A DNA stretch of 64,000 nucleotides from JBKQHQ01 sp052148715 (lineage in GTDB: Bacteria; Pseudomonadota; Alphaproteobacteria; Rhizobiales; Xanthobacteraceae). Each line of letters begins with the position of its first letter. Positions within the stretch are counted from its first letter, which is position 1. The notes under the pieces were generated by a model. The model made no database searches and was not told where the DNA came from. It worked only from the letters and a program-made list of their open reading frames with translations. The stretch spans positions 62,001 to 126,000 of the forward strand of contig JBKQHQ010000230.1 in the NCBI GenBank assembly GCA_052148715.1, written 5' to 3'. Shown piece by piece: positions 17,894 through 27,019 of the stretch. A program made the translations under genes and the position numbers.

Positions 17894-18847
17894 TCACTTC
17901 GCCGTTTTTACGAAGTCCAAAATCTGATTCGAGAGTTCGGCGTCGCTCGTATTGATGGAATATACTTCCGACATATGGCTGTGCTTCGGCAGAAAGACGA
18001 AGCGGGGGCAGCGATCGGCTTTGCACAGCGCGTCGCGCAGTTGGTTGGCCTGCTGGTCGAAGGCCGACGGGTCGAGCTCCGAATAGGCGACCAGCATCGG
18101 CGTGGGTGATTTTAGGAGACCTGGGAGCGACGAGCGTTCGGCGTATTGGGAGGCGTCCTTGCCGTAATAGGCGGTGGCGTCGGCTATATCCTTGAATGTC
18201 GTCAGGTCGTAGAGGCCGGAGAGGAAGATCGCGCCGGCAATGCCGCTGCCGCGCGGTCCGTAATAGTTCGGGCTCGCCACGTAGGCGGCGACATGCGCCG
18301 CGCCCGCGGAATGTCCCATCAGAAAGACGCGCGCAGGATCGCCGCCGCGCGCGGCGATGTTGGCGGAGACCCAACTCACCAGCGCGCTCATGTCCTCGGT
18401 CCCGGCCGGCCACGGATTGGCGGGCGCGAGTCGGTAGTCGGCATTGACCCCGACCACGTCGTGGCGGGCGGCGAACAACATGATGTTGTCGAAGAACGTG
18501 CTGCCGGGTGGGTGCTTGGAGCCGGCGACGAAGGCGCCGCCGTGGATCATGACGAGAACCGGCCGCGGCTCGGCGCCAGCATTCTCGGCGGCGAATAGAT
18601 CGAGGACGTGGTGATCGTCCGGTCCGTATTTGACGTCGCGCGTCACCTTGACCTCCGCGTAAGGCTCCTTTTCTTGCAGCGGCGCATAAAGCTTCGCGGT
18701 TTCCGGCGGATTGATCACCCGGCCCAATTCGCGAACTCTCTGCTCGACCTCGGGCGGCACCGCGCTCGTCTGCGCCGTGGCGGCGGAGCCGAGCGCGAGG
18801 CAAGATATCAAGGCCAGGATGGCGCGGCGGACATGATTTGTAGACAT
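17894..18847 (-). CDS. Exported alpha/beta hydrolase, HSL/BD-FAE-type esterase
   Basis: A 317-residue secreted carboxylesterase. The signal peptide is MSTNHVRRAILALISCLALG with cleavage near TAQ. The oxyanion motif is MIHGGAFVAG, the nucleophile elbow is GHSAGAAH, the acid is probably the Asp in YSELDPSAF and the His lies in PKHSHMS. This HGG plus GHSAG arrangement is typical of the hormone-sensitive-lipase and BD-FAE esterases that hydrolyse small acyl esters. I chose the ATG at 18847 because the frame upstream is basic and unlike protein. It lies 77 bp before the tectonin-like gene on the same strand. Substrate unknown. Confidence 0.88.
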   Translation of the reverse strand: MSTNHVRRAILALISCLALGSAATAQTSAVPPEVEQRVRELGRVINPPETAKLYAPLQEKEPYAEVKVTRDVKYGPDDHHVLDLFAAENAGAEPRPVLVMIHGGAFVAGSKHPPGSTFFDNIMLFAARHDVVGVNADYRLAPANPWPAGTEDMSALVSWVSANIAARGGDPARVFLMGHSAGAAHVAAYVASPNYYGPRGSGIAGAIFLSGLYDLTTFKDIADATAYYGKDASQYAERSSLPGLLKSPTPMLVAYSELDPSAFDQQANQLRDALCKADRCPRFVFLPKHSHMSEVYSINTSDAELSNQILDFVKTAK

Positions 18848-19036
18848 GAGGAATTCTCGTGCAGGACGGCGCGGGAAGCGGCCCCGGCTCCGCTTTCTGT
18901 CCCATACGGCATTGCAATGGCGGGCCGCACAGGGACTGGAGCCTTGGATACACTGATTTGAGATCATCCGATCGATGCGTGGACCGACGTTTCGCCCAAA
19001 TAGCGCGCACCACCGGTGCGCGCCGCTTGAGTCGCG

Positions 19037-20299
19037 TCACGGCTTTTTCGCCTCCGCGTAAGGATAGACCATCTCCCCCGACTGATACTCCTTCGGCCAG
19101 ACCACGACCTCGTGCGTCGTCTCCTTGAACTGGTCGAGACCGTTGCCGTTAACGTGTTGGAACTGGGTGAACACCACGCGCGTCTTCGCCCATTCGCCGT
19201 CCTTGCCGAAGGTGACGTCGCCGACGACGGTGTTGAAGGAATGGCTGCGTATATAGGCGGCAAGCGTCACATGGTCGAGGCTCTTGGCGCCCTCGACCGC
19301 CTCGGCCAGCACCTGACCGGCCGCGTAGGCGAGCGGCGGGAAGACCGGTCCCAACGGATCGATGCCTTGGCTTGGGGCCACCGCGCGGTATTTCGCCAAC
19401 AGCTCGAGGGTGCCGGGGAACGTGAAGGCCGGCGCCGGCACGAACACCTCGTGATTGACGATGCCGTTCATCAGCGGCCCAAGCTGCATCTTGATCGGCG
19501 TCACCAGGAGCCCGATGAAGGCGCCCCCGAACATTTTTGGCGTGAGCCCGATCTCGTTGGCGGCGCGCACGATGCCGACGGAATCCGGTGGATAGGCCGC
19601 GACGTAGACGATGTCAGGATTGCTCGCCTGCACCGCGCGAAGCATCGGCGCGAAATCGGCGGTGGAAGGCGGATAGTTCCGGTCGAGCACGAGCTCGAAG
19701 CCGCCGAGTTCCTTGATGATCTCGCGCGCGCCGTCGGCCGCATTCTGGGCGAATTCGGCATCGGCGGCGACGATCGCGACAGTCTTCGGGCGCGGCTTGG
19801 CCGCCGCCGCCAATTCAAAGAAGCCACGCGAAAAAGCCTTTTGCGGCTCGGGCCCGGTCGGCAGCATCGAGAAGTATTGGTCGTAATGGAGCTTGCTGTT
19901 GGCGGCGTTCGCCAGGATGCCGATAGTGGTCTTCTTCGATTGCATCAAAATCGGAATGGCGGGCGCTACCATGTTGGTCGCGTAGGGGCCGATCAACAGC
20001 TCGACCTTGTCGACTTCGATGAGCTTCGTATAGATCTGCGGCACGTTGGACGGATTGCTTTGGTCGTCGTAGAAGACGAGCTCGACCGGGCGGCCCAGCA
20101 GACCGCCCTTGGCATTGACGTCATCGCGCCAGATCTGCAGCGCGGCCAGCACCTGCTTGCCGATCGGCGCGACTCCGCCGGTCAACGCCAGGCTCATGCC
20201 GACCCGGATCGGCTCGACGGCCTTCGCCGCGTCCGCCAGGAACGCCGCACAGGCTATGATCAGTGCTGCTACGGCACCCCTTCCATTAAAGATGCACAT
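19037..20299 (-). CDS. ABC transporter substrate-binding protein, LivK/Peripla_BP_6 type
   Basis: A 420-residue type-I periplasmic binding protein. After a signal peptide (AALIIACAAFLADAAKA) the mature part begins IRVGMSLALTGGVAPIGKQ, with WRDDVNAKGGLLGRPVEL and VDKVELLIGPYATNMVAP as family blocks. A GGAGGAG lies just before the ATG. No LivHMGF genes are adjacent. It is divergent from the fumarylacetoacetate-hydrolase-family gene with 155 bp between, which suggests a shared promoter region and a role in taking up that enzyme's precursor (inference). Ligand unknown. Confidence 0.9.
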   Translation of the reverse strand: MCIFNGRGAVAALIIACAAFLADAAKAVEPIRVGMSLALTGGVAPIGKQVLAALQIWRDDVNAKGGLLGRPVELVFYDDQSNPSNVPQIYTKLIEVDKVELLIGPYATNMVAPAIPILMQSKKTTIGILANAANSKLHYDQYFSMLPTGPEPQKAFSRGFFELAAAAKPRPKTVAIVAADAEFAQNAADGAREIIKELGGFELVLDRNYPPSTADFAPMLRAVQASNPDIVYVAAYPPDSVGIVRAANEIGLTPKMFGGAFIGLLVTPIKMQLGPLMNGIVNHEVFVPAPAFTFPGTLELLAKYRAVAPSQGIDPLGPVFPPLAYAAGQVLAEAVEGAKSLDHVTLAAYIRSHSFNTVVGDVTFGKDGEWAKTRVVFTQFQHVNGNGLDQFKETTHEVVVWPKEYQSGEMVYPYAEAKKP

Positions 20300-20454
20300 G
20301 TTCGGTTCTCCTCCGTGTTGGCGCGGTTGCGACGTTGGCCGTCGCCTTTGGCTGCCTTGATCATGCTATCATCTCGTCGCGCGGCGTGTCGGAGAAACTC
20401 GCCGGGCAAAATCGCCGCAAGCACAGGCCGCGGCGAGCAGGCAAGGAGCAGCCG

Positions 20455-21462
20455 ATGGCGGATGACACGACCTTCATGCTCGGCACGTTTGCACGGCGGG
20501 GGCGCAAACCCTTTGTCGGCTTGGTGCTGCAGGACCGTATCGTCGATCTTCGCGCCGTCGGCGCGACCTTTGGCGACGTGCCCGGGGCCGAGGCGCTCGC
20601 GACGACCAATAGCCTGATCGATCTTCTGGATGATTGGGAGAGAAGTTTTTGTGCGGTGCAGCGTTGTGTGGAGCGCATCGTCACGGAAGAACTTGCCGGC
20701 GACCGTCTCGCCGGCGCGGTATCGGAGGTCGCCGCGCTCGACGTGCGGCCGCCGATCCTGCGGCCGCCAAAAATTCTCAATGCCGCGGCGAACTACAGCG
20801 GGCATCTCAAGGAGATGCGCCGATACACCGAAAGCGGCATGACCTCCGGAAAGGAGCAAATCTTTGCCGGCGAGAAGGCGAGGGCGCGACCGTACCTTTT
20901 TCTCAAGGCCTCGAGCTCGCTGTGCGGCGCGTTCGATAACGTGGTGCTGCCGGAAGGCGAGCAACAGACGGACTGGGAAGCGGAGCTAGCGCTGGCGATC
21001 GGGATCGGCGGGAAGCGCATCTCCGCCGCGCGCGCCATGGACCATGTGGCGGGGTTCATGACGTTCAACGACGTATCGTGCCGCACCACGCTGTGGCGGG
21101 AAGACCGGCCCAATTTCCGTACCGATTGGCTTGCCTCGAAGTCGTACGACACGTTCGGACCCTTGGGGCCGTATTTCGTGCCGAAAGCCTTTGTCCCGGA
21201 TCATGCGGGATTGCGGATCGAGCTGAAGGTCAATGGCAAGACCATGCAGGATGGTCTCGCCGGCGACATGATCTATTCCCCCGAAGAGCAGATCGAATAC
21301 GCCTCGCGCTTCATGACGCTCGAGCCCGGAGACGTCTTTGCGACCGGCACGCTCGCGGGCGTCGGCCAAGGCACCGGCACGTTCCTAAAACCCGGCGACG
21401 TCATGGAGGCGGAAGTCCTCGGCCTCGGCCGGCAACGCAACCGGGTGGTGGCGGCGCAATGA
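20455..21462 (+). CDS. Fumarylacetoacetate hydrolase (FAH) family protein
   Basis: A 335-residue cytoplasmic enzyme of the FAH superfamily, which hydrolyses or decarboxylates beta-diketo and 2-oxo acids at the end of aromatic ring-cleavage routes. The conserved core is present: ILNAAANYSGHLKEM, PYLFLKASSSLCG, DWEAELALAIGIGGK with the metal-binding acidic residues, GFMTFNDVSCR, and the end block GDVFATGTLAGVG. Start at the ATG at 20455 is supported by AAGGAG 7 nt upstream; the frame before it is not protein-like. It is divergent from a LivK-type receptor. Whether it is a hydrolase, isomerase or decarboxylase cannot be told from sequence. Confidence 0.9.
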   Translation: MADDTTFMLGTFARRGRKPFVGLVLQDRIVDLRAVGATFGDVPGAEALATTNSLIDLLDDWERSFCAVQRCVERIVTEELAGDRLAGAVSEVAALDVRPPILRPPKILNAAANYSGHLKEMRRYTESGMTSGKEQIFAGEKARARPYLFLKASSSLCGAFDNVVLPEGEQQTDWEAELALAIGIGGKRISAARAMDHVAGFMTFNDVSCRTTLWREDRPNFRTDWLASKSYDTFGPLGPYFVPKAFVPDHAGLRIELKVNGKTMQDGLAGDMIYSPEEQIEYASRFMTLEPGDVFATGTLAGVGQGTGTFLKPGDVMEAEVLGLGRQRNRVVAAQ

Positions 21463-21632
21463 TTCGCCGCCGATAACGCCGGCCATCGCACCGCCGCAGT
21501 TCAATGATGGTGACGTCGCTGCACGCCAAGAGCGTTGCGCGGCCTGCGGATAGCTTCCGGGGGATTGCGGCGTCTGCTATCGTCCGCGCCGCTCGGGGCG
21601 ACGCGGACTATTGTTTGTAGGTGAGGAGGATC

Positions 21633-22199
21633 ATGATGCCTTTGAATTCCAACGCGTTGGGCGCGACGTTGAGCATGCTTGCCGTTGCCGCGGTGGTAAC
21701 AGCTGCTCCGGTCTTGGCGCAACAAAACCCGCCGCCGGGCGGCTCGCCGCCGAGCGGACCGAGCGGTCAGCCAGGCGCGCCGCCGCCGCAGGCAGCGCCT
21801 GTCCGCCCCGGCGCCCCGCGCTATGCCTTGGCCATCGCCAACGTCAATCTGCGCAGCGGACCGGGCACGGACTCGCCGCTCATCACGACCATTCCAGGCG
21901 GCAGCAACGTCGTGGTCAACGGTTGCAGCGGCGAGTGGTGCTCCGTGATGTGGAACGGACACAGCGGCTACGCGATCGCCCGAAACCTCGACACCGGGGG
22001 GCCGCGCGAGGCGAGACAATATCGCCCGCAGCCCGGATATGCCGCCGAGCCCGACCATGAACCCGGGCCGCCGGTCGTGTATGGAGCGCCCGGATATTAC
22101 CCGCCGCCGCCCGTTGTCTACGGCCCCGGTTATTACGGCCCCGGCTATTACGGTCCTGGTTACTATGGTCCGGGGTGGGGTTGGGGAAGGCGATGGTGA
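21633..22199 (+). CDS. Secreted bacterial SH3-domain protein with Gly/Tyr/Pro tail
   Basis: A 188-residue exported protein. The signal peptide (LGATLSMLAVAAVVTAA) ends near VLAQQ and is followed by a Pro/Gly-rich linker. A single bacterial SH3 domain spans about residues 63-122, with the hallmark VNLRSGPGTDSP and a cysteine pair around GCSGEWCSV. The C-terminal tail is rich in YYGPG units. Such proteins are usually envelope-associated and the SH3 domain may bind cell-wall peptides. GAGGAGG precedes two adjacent ATGs (21633 and 21636) and the second has the better spacing. No operon partner is visible. Confidence 0.85.
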   Translation: MMPLNSNALGATLSMLAVAAVVTAAPVLAQQNPPPGGSPPSGPSGQPGAPPPQAAPVRPGAPRYALAIANVNLRSGPGTDSPLITTIPGGSNVVVNGCSGEWCSVMWNGHSGYAIARNLDTGGPREARQYRPQPGYAAEPDHEPGPPVVYGAPGYYPPPPVVYGPGYYGPGYYGPGYYGPGWGWGRRW

Positions 22200-22642
22200 G
22201 GACCGGTTCGCGGCAGCCATCGAGGATTGCAAGTCTAGCAGTAGCTTAGCAGAGACGTTTTTTGCATTCGTAGAGCTAATGGTTTCGGATGCCGGTTGCC
22301 CTCCTGGTGCAACACTCCGGCCGACGTCCGAAACCCTCCAAAGCCCCGTGCCGCTTTTTTCGGCGATTGTCTCCGCCATTTGAACCTGCTTGCCAGGCCA
22401 GCTGATTTGGCGGACAATTCTCATATGTTATGAGTCATAGGGATGGAACCAACGCAGCGAAAAGGCTTACCCAGTGGGTCAGAACGCGCGCCTCCTTCAG
22501 GGAGCATCGGCGCCCGGACCATCGCGCGCGGCTGTGCAGTCCACTGAACTACCAAGGGAATTCTTGAGACCTCGGTGATTTGCCCCTATGACGGCTGTAA
22601 ACAGAATCGACCAAGACATTGGTTGGCAGGAGGGGCAGGCCC
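22200..22642. other. Gene-free stretch before the GntR regulator
   Basis: About 440 bp between the SH3 gene and the GntR gene. I find no credible gene or tRNA. It holds a perfect CTCATA/TATGAG inverted repeat at 22420-22434, annotated separately, and a loosely promoter-like TTGGCG just upstream of it. The rest shows nothing I can name. Confidence 0.5.
22420..22434. promoter_or_regulatory. 15-bp palindrome, possible operator
   Basis: CTCATA and TATGAG are perfect 6-bp arms around TGT, in an AT-rich patch about 210 bp upstream of the GntR gene. Its size and symmetry fit a dimeric GntR- or TetR-type binding site. Autoregulation by the downstream GntR protein is a guess from position only. Confidence 0.3.
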
Positions 22643-23338
22643 GTGAAAAAACTGCGTCGGACAAGCCTGAGCGGGGACGCCTACACGTTTGTTCGCGACC
22701 TTTTTCTCAACGGTGACCGGTACAATCCAGGCGATAAGATCAGCGTCGAAGAGCTCAGCCGCGAGCTCGGGGTTAGCCGCACCCCGCTGTGGGGCGCCAT
22801 CAACCGGCTCGAAGCGGAAGGCATCGTCGAGATCGTTCCGCGCCAAGGCGTCTATCTCATCGACTACGACCCGCAGCGTGCGCTGGAGATCTATGTCGCC
22901 CGGGAGGCGTTGGAGGGCATGGCGGCGCGGCTCGCTGCCGAGAACATGACCGATCGCCAGCTCGCGGCGCTGAAGACGATGGTCGCCGAGCAGCGTGCGC
23001 ATCTGGAGAAAGGCGATGTCGAGCGTTACTACGCCGCCGCCTTGGAGTTCCATGAGCAGGTGCTGCGCATCGCCGGCAACCACGCGCTCGAGCGGCTGCT
23101 GCTGTCGATCCTGGCGCAGATCCGAGCGATGCGGCTGCAGCAGAAGTTTGTGCCAATGCGGCTTCCCGATTCGTGCGAGGACCACGTCAAGCTGATCGAG
23201 GCCTTTGCCTTGCGCGACGGTGATCGGGCCGAGCAGGAGGCCCGCAGCCACATCCGCGACCTGGCGGCGCAAATCCGTCAGGTCATGCCGACCGAAGCGC
23301 CTATCTGGGGCGGCGGTGCCAGCAAGCGGGCTTCATAA
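22643..23338 (+). CDS. GntR-family transcriptional regulator, FCD type
   Basis: A 231-residue regulator with an N-terminal winged helix (about residues 5-70: ISVEELSRELGVSRTPLWGA is the recognition region) and an all-helical FCD effector domain (about residues 78-215) with the histidine-bearing EFHEQVLRIAGNHA that usually binds a metal or organic acid. I start at the GTG at 22643 because AGGAGGGG lies 8 nt upstream; an earlier TTG has no RBS. It lies 75 bp before the UbiD-family gene on the same strand, so it probably controls that decarboxylase and itself. FCD regulators are most often repressors released by a carboxylate. Confidence 0.92.
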   Translation: MKKLRRTSLSGDAYTFVRDLFLNGDRYNPGDKISVEELSRELGVSRTPLWGAINRLEAEGIVEIVPRQGVYLIDYDPQRALEIYVAREALEGMAARLAAENMTDRQLAALKTMVAEQRAHLEKGDVERYYAAALEFHEQVLRIAGNHALERLLLSILAQIRAMRLQQKFVPMRLPDSCEDHVKLIEAFALRDGDRAEQEARSHIRDLAAQIRQVMPTEAPIWGGGASKRAS

Positions 23339-23413
23339 GAGCGCCTGAGAAGTTCCATCACATGGCCGTCCTGAACGCCGGTCGGCGGGCGGGCGCGGCG
23401 CAAGGAAACGCAA

Positions 23414-24862
23414 ATGCCCTATGAAAGTCTTCGGCCTTATCTCGATCGGCTCACGCAGCAAGGATTGATGCGCTGGATCGACAAGGAGGTCGACAAGGAT
23501 TGGGAGATTTCCGCAATCGGTCGCATGATCTTCCGCGGCATGGCCGAAGAGCGTCGCTACGGTTTTGGCTTCCGGAACATCAAGGGCTACCCGGGCGGCC
23601 GGGTCGTGTCGGGAGTCGTGGCGGCTTCGACCAAGACGATGGCGGTGGCGCTCGACTGCGAGCCGACGCCCGCCGCCATTCACGAACGCACCATTCAGGG
23701 GATCGCCAATCCGATCGAGCCGGTCATCGTGAAGACCGGACCTTGTAAGGAAGTGATCCTCAAGGGCGATGACGTTGACCTGACGCGACTGCCGACGCCG
23801 ATTTGGACGCCTGAAAAGGATGCCGGTCCGTACTTGACTCCCCTTTGGGTCACAAAGGATCCAGACGACGGGACGCGCAACATCGGCATTCGCCGGGCGC
23901 AGGTGAAGAGTAGGAGCAGGACGGGCATTCTGTTCGGTGCGCCCGACCGCGGCGGCGCCATCCACCACGCCAAATGGAAGGCGCGCGGCAAGGCCATGCC
24001 GGCCGCGTTCTATATCGGCGCGGATCCGGTGCATTACCTCGTCGCGCCGGGCCGCTACGGCGTGGACGAGCTTGCTATTGCGGGCGGGATCCGCGGCCAG
24101 GCCGTCGAGATGGTGAAGTGCGAGACGGTCGATATCGAGGTGCCGGCGACCGCCGAAATCGTCGTGGAGGGCGAGATCCCCACGGACTATCTGGAGACCG
24201 AGGGACCGTTTGGTGAGTTCAGCGGGTTCATGGCCGGCGGGCGCCGGTGTCCAGTCTTCAACGTCACCTGCATCACGCATCGGAAGGACCCGATCCTGCT
24301 CGGCATCATCAGCCAGTTTCCGCCGAGCGAGAGCAGTATGATCAAGCGCAATCTGCTCGAGGCCAACCTGCTCAAGCACCTTAATCAGACGCTGCGTATT
24401 CCGGGCATCGTCGACTTGCATGCGCTGGAATCCGGCGGCTGCACCGCGACCCTCTGGGTCAGCTTGAAGAAGATGTACACCGGGCATGTCGATCAGCTCG
24501 CCATGGCGGTGCTCGGATATTTCGGCATGAGCTACTACAAGTGGATCATCATTGCCGACGCGGACGACGACATTCGCGATCCCTTCATGCGGGAATGGAT
24601 TTTGTCCTGGCGCGTCAATCCGGCCCGCGACATGCGCGTGCTGCCGAACACCGCGGCGGTCGAGCTCGACCCGTCGGGCCACCCGCCGGACGAATTTCCC
24701 GACGAGGATCTCGGCTCCAAGGTGATCATCGATGCCACGCGCCGCTGGCAATATCCGCCGGTCTCGTTGCCGCCGCGCGAGCGGCTCGAGCAGGTCGCGT
24801 CAAATTGGGCGGACTACGGCCTGCCGCCGCTCGACGAGATCCGGTTGCCGAAATGTCTTTGA
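23414..24862 (+). CDS. UbiD-family (de)carboxylase
   Basis: A 482-residue prenylated-FMN-dependent decarboxylase of the UbiD family, which removes CO2 from aromatic or alpha,beta-unsaturated acids. The catalytic signature ETEGPFGEFSG (around residues 261-271), the VKTGPCKEVILKGDDVDL block and the late DLHALESGGC are clear. Length and order match AroY, vanillate and phenolic-acid decarboxylases. AAGGAA lies before the ATG. UbiD enzymes need prenylated FMN made by a UbiX protein; none is in this window, so it must be supplied from elsewhere. Likely under the upstream GntR regulator. Substrate not determinable from sequence. Confidence 0.92.
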   Translation: MPYESLRPYLDRLTQQGLMRWIDKEVDKDWEISAIGRMIFRGMAEERRYGFGFRNIKGYPGGRVVSGVVAASTKTMAVALDCEPTPAAIHERTIQGIANPIEPVIVKTGPCKEVILKGDDVDLTRLPTPIWTPEKDAGPYLTPLWVTKDPDDGTRNIGIRRAQVKSRSRTGILFGAPDRGGAIHHAKWKARGKAMPAAFYIGADPVHYLVAPGRYGVDELAIAGGIRGQAVEMVKCETVDIEVPATAEIVVEGEIPTDYLETEGPFGEFSGFMAGGRRCPVFNVTCITHRKDPILLGIISQFPPSESSMIKRNLLEANLLKHLNQTLRIPGIVDLHALESGGCTATLWVSLKKMYTGHVDQLAMAVLGYFGMSYYKWIIIADADDDIRDPFMREWILSWRVNPARDMRVLPNTAAVELDPSGHPPDEFPDEDLGSKVIIDATRRWQYPPVSLPPRERLEQVASNWADYGLPPLDEIRLPKCL

Positions 24863-25134
24863 GATCGGATCGGCGGGCGGGGTCTCGTCGGTGGAGTAAG
24901 GTAAAGAAGTGAAATCCAGCACTCCGCCGATGAAAAAACCGTATGACCGCAATCAGGGTTGAACGGGTGTCGCAACGGTTGAACGCGCGCTCGTTGCATA
25001 ACCTGTGAATTTCCGACCCACGACATATTGCTGGATTGCGCTCGCCGGTGCCATGTTGGGGGCCTGCTGGCCTGAAGACTGTTGCGGCTGCCGAGCGCTG
25101 ACGACCGCAGAATTCAGCGGCTGAGGAAAACCTT

Positions 25135-26970
25135 ATGATGATGACGCTGCTCAGCGGCGGGACGCTGCACTTGGAGCAACTCGTGCTGTTCACGACGTTG
25201 ATCCTATGGTGGGCGCTGATGCGGCCGATGATGGTGCGCGACTACGACAGCCGGAAGCTCCCGCCCAATCCGGCGGCCCGGATCATCGTCGTGCTCATGT
25301 ATGTGTTGATCTATCTGGTCTTGGCGTTCTCGCTCGACCGTTTCGGCCAATCCGCCTTGCCGTATCTGGCGCCGCTGCCGTTCGTGGCGTCGCTCGTCAA
25401 GTCGATGGAGAATCAAGCACCGCTGCTCGCCATCGCGACGCTCGGCGGGCTATGGCAGGTGGCGTTCTTCCGCGATCTCGAGCGCGCATTGCTGGTTTCG
25501 TTGCACAGCACCCGCCATCTGCATTCCGATAGTCAGCTGCTGGCCCGGCATCTCGCGCGCTGTGTGTTCAATCCTTCCGCCGTGCAGCGGAACCTCGATC
25601 TCAATCATCTCAGGAAATACGGGGTCTTCGTCGAGGGCGACGATGTCGGCCCGGCCGACCTGATGATCGTGAACAATTGGCGCAAGGTTTCCTCATTGCT
25701 GCGCCTGGTGCGGGTTTGGAACGAAGATGCCGCGCGGCTGCTGACCCCGCAGGACATGGAGGTTCTCGACGAGATCGAGACCGCGCACGAGCGCAAGACC
25801 CAGCTGGCCATGAATATCATCAAGATGACGCAGCACGCTGCCGACGGCAAGGAGGCGAGCAGGCTCTTGTCCGACTTGATGCAGTCGCTGTCGGCGACAC
25901 TGCAGCTCGACCGCAGCAACTTGGCGGATGTCGAAGCGCAGGCGAGAACGATCCTGGGCGCCGGCGCCCGAAGCGGCGCGCCGCTGACGGTGAAGCTGAG
26001 CGCGCAGGAGCTCAGAAACTGTATCTATCAAATCCAGGGTTACTTCGAGGTCGAGTACGACGCGCTGTTGCAGCGCCTGGCCGAACTCGCCGCCAAATCC
26101 ACCGTGCTGGCCGGTCCGGCCGGTGCCGAGCGCCTAGACGCGCTCAAGGCCGCCGGTTTCCTCGGGCTCGGCCGCATTGATCGCATCAGCCTCGACAATG
26201 TGCTTTGGCTTTTCCTGGTCGCCTCGGTCGGCGGCTTCCTCATCAAGTATATCAGCAACATCGGCGACATCGGCACGGCCCCCGGGCAAACGAACCCGGA
26301 GGTCGTGGCGCGTTTCGCCTTCACCATGGCGATTGCGGGGCTGATCGGCGCCATCGTCGGATCGATCCGTCGCTATGCGCGCGCGCCCATCGCGCCATGG
26401 AGCGTATATCTCGCAGCGGGCATAGCCGCAGCCTTCCTCTATGTGGGAATCATCATGGCGGACGACCTGCTGAAGGAATTTCTCGGGATCGAGCCGCAGG
26501 CGGGCCGCCCACCGTTTTCGCTTATGCGCCAGGTACCTTGGAGCCTTGTGCCGCTGATGTTGACCGTGGCGGTCTGTTACCTTGCGCGTCTGAAGAGTTG
26601 GGCTGAGTTGCTGCGGCTCGGGCCCTATGGGTCCTATCTTGACCGCGTGATCGACGGCGCGTGCGTCAGTGCGGCGGTATTGCTCGGCTATTACGCCGCG
26701 GTTGCGCTACATCCGTTGCTCCATATGGAATTGCCGGCGGGCCTCGCCCACAGAATTGCGATGCCGCACACATTACCCATCCCGATCAACACGTCGTTGC
26801 AGGTGCAAGCTTTCTTGATCGGCTTCTTCTTCGTCCGCGATGCGCGCCGCGTGGCGCACGCCACCATCGTGGAGAGCGCCGCGGCCCTCGTGCCCAGATT
26901 TAGACCAACGAAGCTAGCTGATGCTTCCCCGGCGTCCGCCGCCGCCCCGGTGGCGACGCCCGCGGAATGA
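25135..26970 (+). CDS. Multi-pass membrane protein with large central soluble domain, unknown function
   Basis: A 611-residue protein I do not recognise. About four hydrophobic segments lie in the first 115 residues. A soluble, helix-rich and partly coiled region follows at about residues 115-345, including ETAHERKTQLAMNIIKM and a run of leucine-rich helices. Several further membrane segments lie from about 350 to 590 (for example NVLWLFLVASVGGFLIKYI), with a Pro/Ala-rich tail. No enzyme motif or channel signature is obvious. The topology suggests a sensor, channel or scaffold in the inner membrane. It stands alone, 272 bp after ubiD, with the nitroreductase gene convergent. Confidence 0.8.
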   Translation: MMMTLLSGGTLHLEQLVLFTTLILWWALMRPMMVRDYDSRKLPPNPAARIIVVLMYVLIYLVLAFSLDRFGQSALPYLAPLPFVASLVKSMENQAPLLAIATLGGLWQVAFFRDLERALLVSLHSTRHLHSDSQLLARHLARCVFNPSAVQRNLDLNHLRKYGVFVEGDDVGPADLMIVNNWRKVSSLLRLVRVWNEDAARLLTPQDMEVLDEIETAHERKTQLAMNIIKMTQHAADGKEASRLLSDLMQSLSATLQLDRSNLADVEAQARTILGAGARSGAPLTVKLSAQELRNCIYQIQGYFEVEYDALLQRLAELAAKSTVLAGPAGAERLDALKAAGFLGLGRIDRISLDNVLWLFLVASVGGFLIKYISNIGDIGTAPGQTNPEVVARFAFTMAIAGLIGAIVGSIRRYARAPIAPWSVYLAAGIAAAFLYVGIIMADDLLKEFLGIEPQAGRPPFSLMRQVPWSLVPLMLTVAVCYLARLKSWAELLRLGPYGSYLDRVIDGACVSAAVLLGYYAAVALHPLLHMELPAGLAHRIAMPHTLPIPINTSLQVQAFLIGFFFVRDARRVAHATIVESAAALVPRFRPTKLADASPASAAAPVATPAE

Positions 26971-27019
26971 CGGCTTGCGGCGCTGGGAGTCCGCTCATGG
27001 CCGGTCCCGGCGTGGCACT

